Position numbers and translations under genes: made by a program. Positions 62,828 to 64,000 of a DNA stretch of 64,000 nucleotides are shown one piece after another (the stretch's first letter is position 1; each line of letters starts with the position of its first letter). The stretch spans positions 2,480,001 through 2,544,000 of the forward strand of contig CAWCAC010000002.1 in the NCBI GenBank assembly GCA_963793415.1, written 5' to 3'. This stretch comes from CAXMST01 sp963793415. GTDB lineage: Bacteria > Actinomycetota > Thermoleophilia > Solirubrobacterales > 70-9. Below the pieces are notes generated by a model. The model saw only the letters and a program-made list of their open reading frames with translations. It was not told where the DNA came from and made no database searches.

Positions 62828-64000
62828 TCAGCGCACGACGAGGTTGACGAGCCGGCTCGGGACGACGATCTCCTTGACCAGCTGCTTGCCCTCGAGCTGC
62901 CCGGCGACGTGCTCGTCGGCCCTCGCGAGCTCGAGCAGCTCGGCCTCCTCGGCCCCACTGGGAGCCTCGATCTTGGCCCGGACCTTGCCGTTGACCTGGA
63001 CGACGAGCGTGAATGTGTCCCGGCTGAGCAGGGCCGGATCGGCCTCGGGCCAGGGCACCTCCCAGACGCGGCCGCCCTCGATCATCTCCCAGACCTCCGA
63101 GCCGAGGTGCGGCGCGAAGGGGAAGATCAGCGAGGCCGCGATCGCGGTCGCGAAGCGGAGGGCGGCGTCGCCGTCGGGATCGCCGAGCAGGCCGTCCTTG
63201 AGCCGGTAGGCCTCGTTGACGAGCTCCATCACCGCGGCGATCACGGTGTTGAACTGGAACCCGCGCTCGAAGTCCCGGGTCGCCTTGTCGATCGCCCAGT
63301 GGGCCTTGGCGAGCAGCGTCCGGGCGTCGCCCGCGGCACTCGCCGGCGCCGGCGCCGGATCGGTCCGCTCGGCGACCTCGGCACCGAGGCGCCAGAGGCG
63401 GGAGAGGAAACGATGCACGCCCTCGGCGCCCTCGTCTACCCAGTCGCCGCCGCGGTCGGGCGGGCCCATGAAGCAAACGTAGGTGCGGGCGGTGTCGGCG
63501 CCGAGGCGCTCGACGTACTCGCGCGGGCTGACCGTGTTGCCGCGCGTCTTCGACATCTTGGCGCCGTCGCGGGTGATCATCCCCTGGGTGAAGAGGTTCG
63601 TGAATGGCTCCTGCACGCCGAGGTAGCCGCCGTCGGCGAGTGCCTTGACGAAGAAGCGCGCGTACATCAGGTGCAGGATCGCGTGCTCGACGCCGCCGAT
63701 GTACTGGTCGACGCCCATCCAATAGTCGGCGATCCCGCGGTCGAAGGGACGCTCGTCGTTGTGCGGGTCGAGATAGCGGAGGAAGTACCACGAGGAGTCG
63801 ACGAAGGTGTCCATCGTGTCGGTCTCGCGACGCGCCTTGCCGCCGCACCTGGGGCAGGTCGTATTGACCCAGTCGGTCACGGTCTCGAGCGGGCTCTGGC
63901 CCTTCGGCTTGTAGTCCTCGACGTCGGGCAGCTCGACCGGGAGTTGATCGTCGGGCACCGGGACGATCCCGCAGGCGCCACAGTGGACGATGGGGATCGG
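62828..64000 (-). CDS. leuS: leucyl-tRNA synthetase, C-terminal 390 residues (5' end outside window)
   Basis: The frame is open to the right edge. Visible: a zinc-ribbon-like CGACGIV..CPRCGGKARRE, DTMDTFVDSSWYFLRYLDP, DQYIGGVEHAILHLMYARFF, the ATP-binding KMSKTRGN (KMSKS with Thr), the anticodon-binding helical domain, and the C-terminal domain with FTLVVQVNGKVRAKIEAPSGA. It charges tRNA-Leu. The HIGH motif would lie outside the window. Confidence 0.97.
   Translation of the reverse strand, partial: PIPIVHCGACGIVPVPDDQLPVELPDVEDYKPKGQSPLETVTDWVNTTCPRCGGKARRETDTMDTFVDSSWYFLRYLDPHNDERPFDRGIADYWMGVDQYIGGVEHAILHLMYARFFVKALADGGYLGVQEPFTNLFTQGMITRDGAKMSKTRGNTVSPREYVERLGADTARTYVCFMGPPDRGGDWVDEGAEGVHRFLSRLWRLGAEVAERTDPAPAPASAAGDARTLLAKAHWAIDKATRDFERGFQFNTVIAAVMELVNEAYRLKDGLLGDPDGDAALRFATAIAASLIFPFAPHLGSEVWEMIEGGRVWEVPWPEADPALLSRDTFTLVVQVNGKVRAKIEAPSGAEEAELLELARADEHVAGQLEGKQLVKEIVVPSRLVNLVVR

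Noticed and set aside
63561..63584. KMSKT instead of KMSKS in leuS as a defect
   Set aside because: Thr/Ser exchange at this place is conservative and the rest of the protein is intact.

Overview
This 64 kb window comes from a very GC-rich chromosome, roughly 70% by eye. Gene content and protein style (Ala/Arg/Glu-rich products, GTG and TTG starts, a class III alcohol dehydrogenase next to an MBL-fold hydrolase, ComEA/ComEC, many genes with a -10 box just upstream of the start codon) suggest an actinobacterium. The class Thermoleophilia (Solirubrobacterales-like) is my best guess, made without a database. The gene set is mostly housekeeping. I see no prophage, insertion sequence, CRISPR array, rRNA or tRNA.

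Layout. 1-8.4 kb: the end of an aldo/keto reductase, an SF2 helicase, a VOC protein, uvrB, a flavodoxin-like protein, an uncharacterised protein, a CPA2 antiporter and a GNAT enzyme. 8.4-12.3 kb: a three-gene minus-strand operon with a large two-part protein (DUF4350/GIFT-like plus DUF6421-like), a frameshifted SDR gene and a threonine aldolase-like gene. 12.3-17.4 kb: a DoxX-like protein, a lytic transglycosylase, coaE, rpsA, a geranylgeranyl-reductase-like flavoprotein and a YdcZ-type membrane protein. 17.4-19.8 kb: an ECF-like sigma factor with a predicted membrane segment and a long acidic His-Ser-Gly tail, followed by a secreted Asp-rich protein carrying the same motif; both genes have the same bipartite promoter-like element. 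20.2-30.2 kb: polA, a DAO-type oxidase, ACT-malic enzyme, a TIGR01777 epimerase, a lipoprotein, a variant phosphofructokinase, a mini membrane protein and a secreted phosphodiesterase-like enzyme.

30.2-39.9 kb: one long minus-strand cluster hisIE-trpE-trpG-GST-trpD-trpC-htrA-trpF-trpB-trpA, which holds all trp genes plus a glutathione-transferase-fold gene and an HtrA protease. 39.9-42.7 kb: yqeY-phoH-ybeY-era. 42.7-47.5 kb: murI between two DUF2269/CopD-like membrane proteins, then hrcA-dnaJ-prmA. 47.5-53.9 kb: class III ADH, MBL hydrolase and a membrane protein; a Cys-rich mini protein; a PlsC-like acyltransferase; an alpha/beta hydrolase; an acyl-CoA synthetase. 53.9-64 kb: lepA, murJ, rpsT (divergent), holA, comEC, comEA, acylphosphatase, cupin and the 3' part of leuS.

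The strongest candidate for an undescribed system is the sigma factor/secreted protein pair at 17.4-19.8 kb. Other points of interest are the DUF6421-SDR-aldolase operon, a dispersed palindromic repeat (2558-2605 and 61994-62041), probable CTG starts in three genes, widespread leaderless-type promoters, and an abrupt patch of A/T-ending codons around 53.57-54.0 kb.
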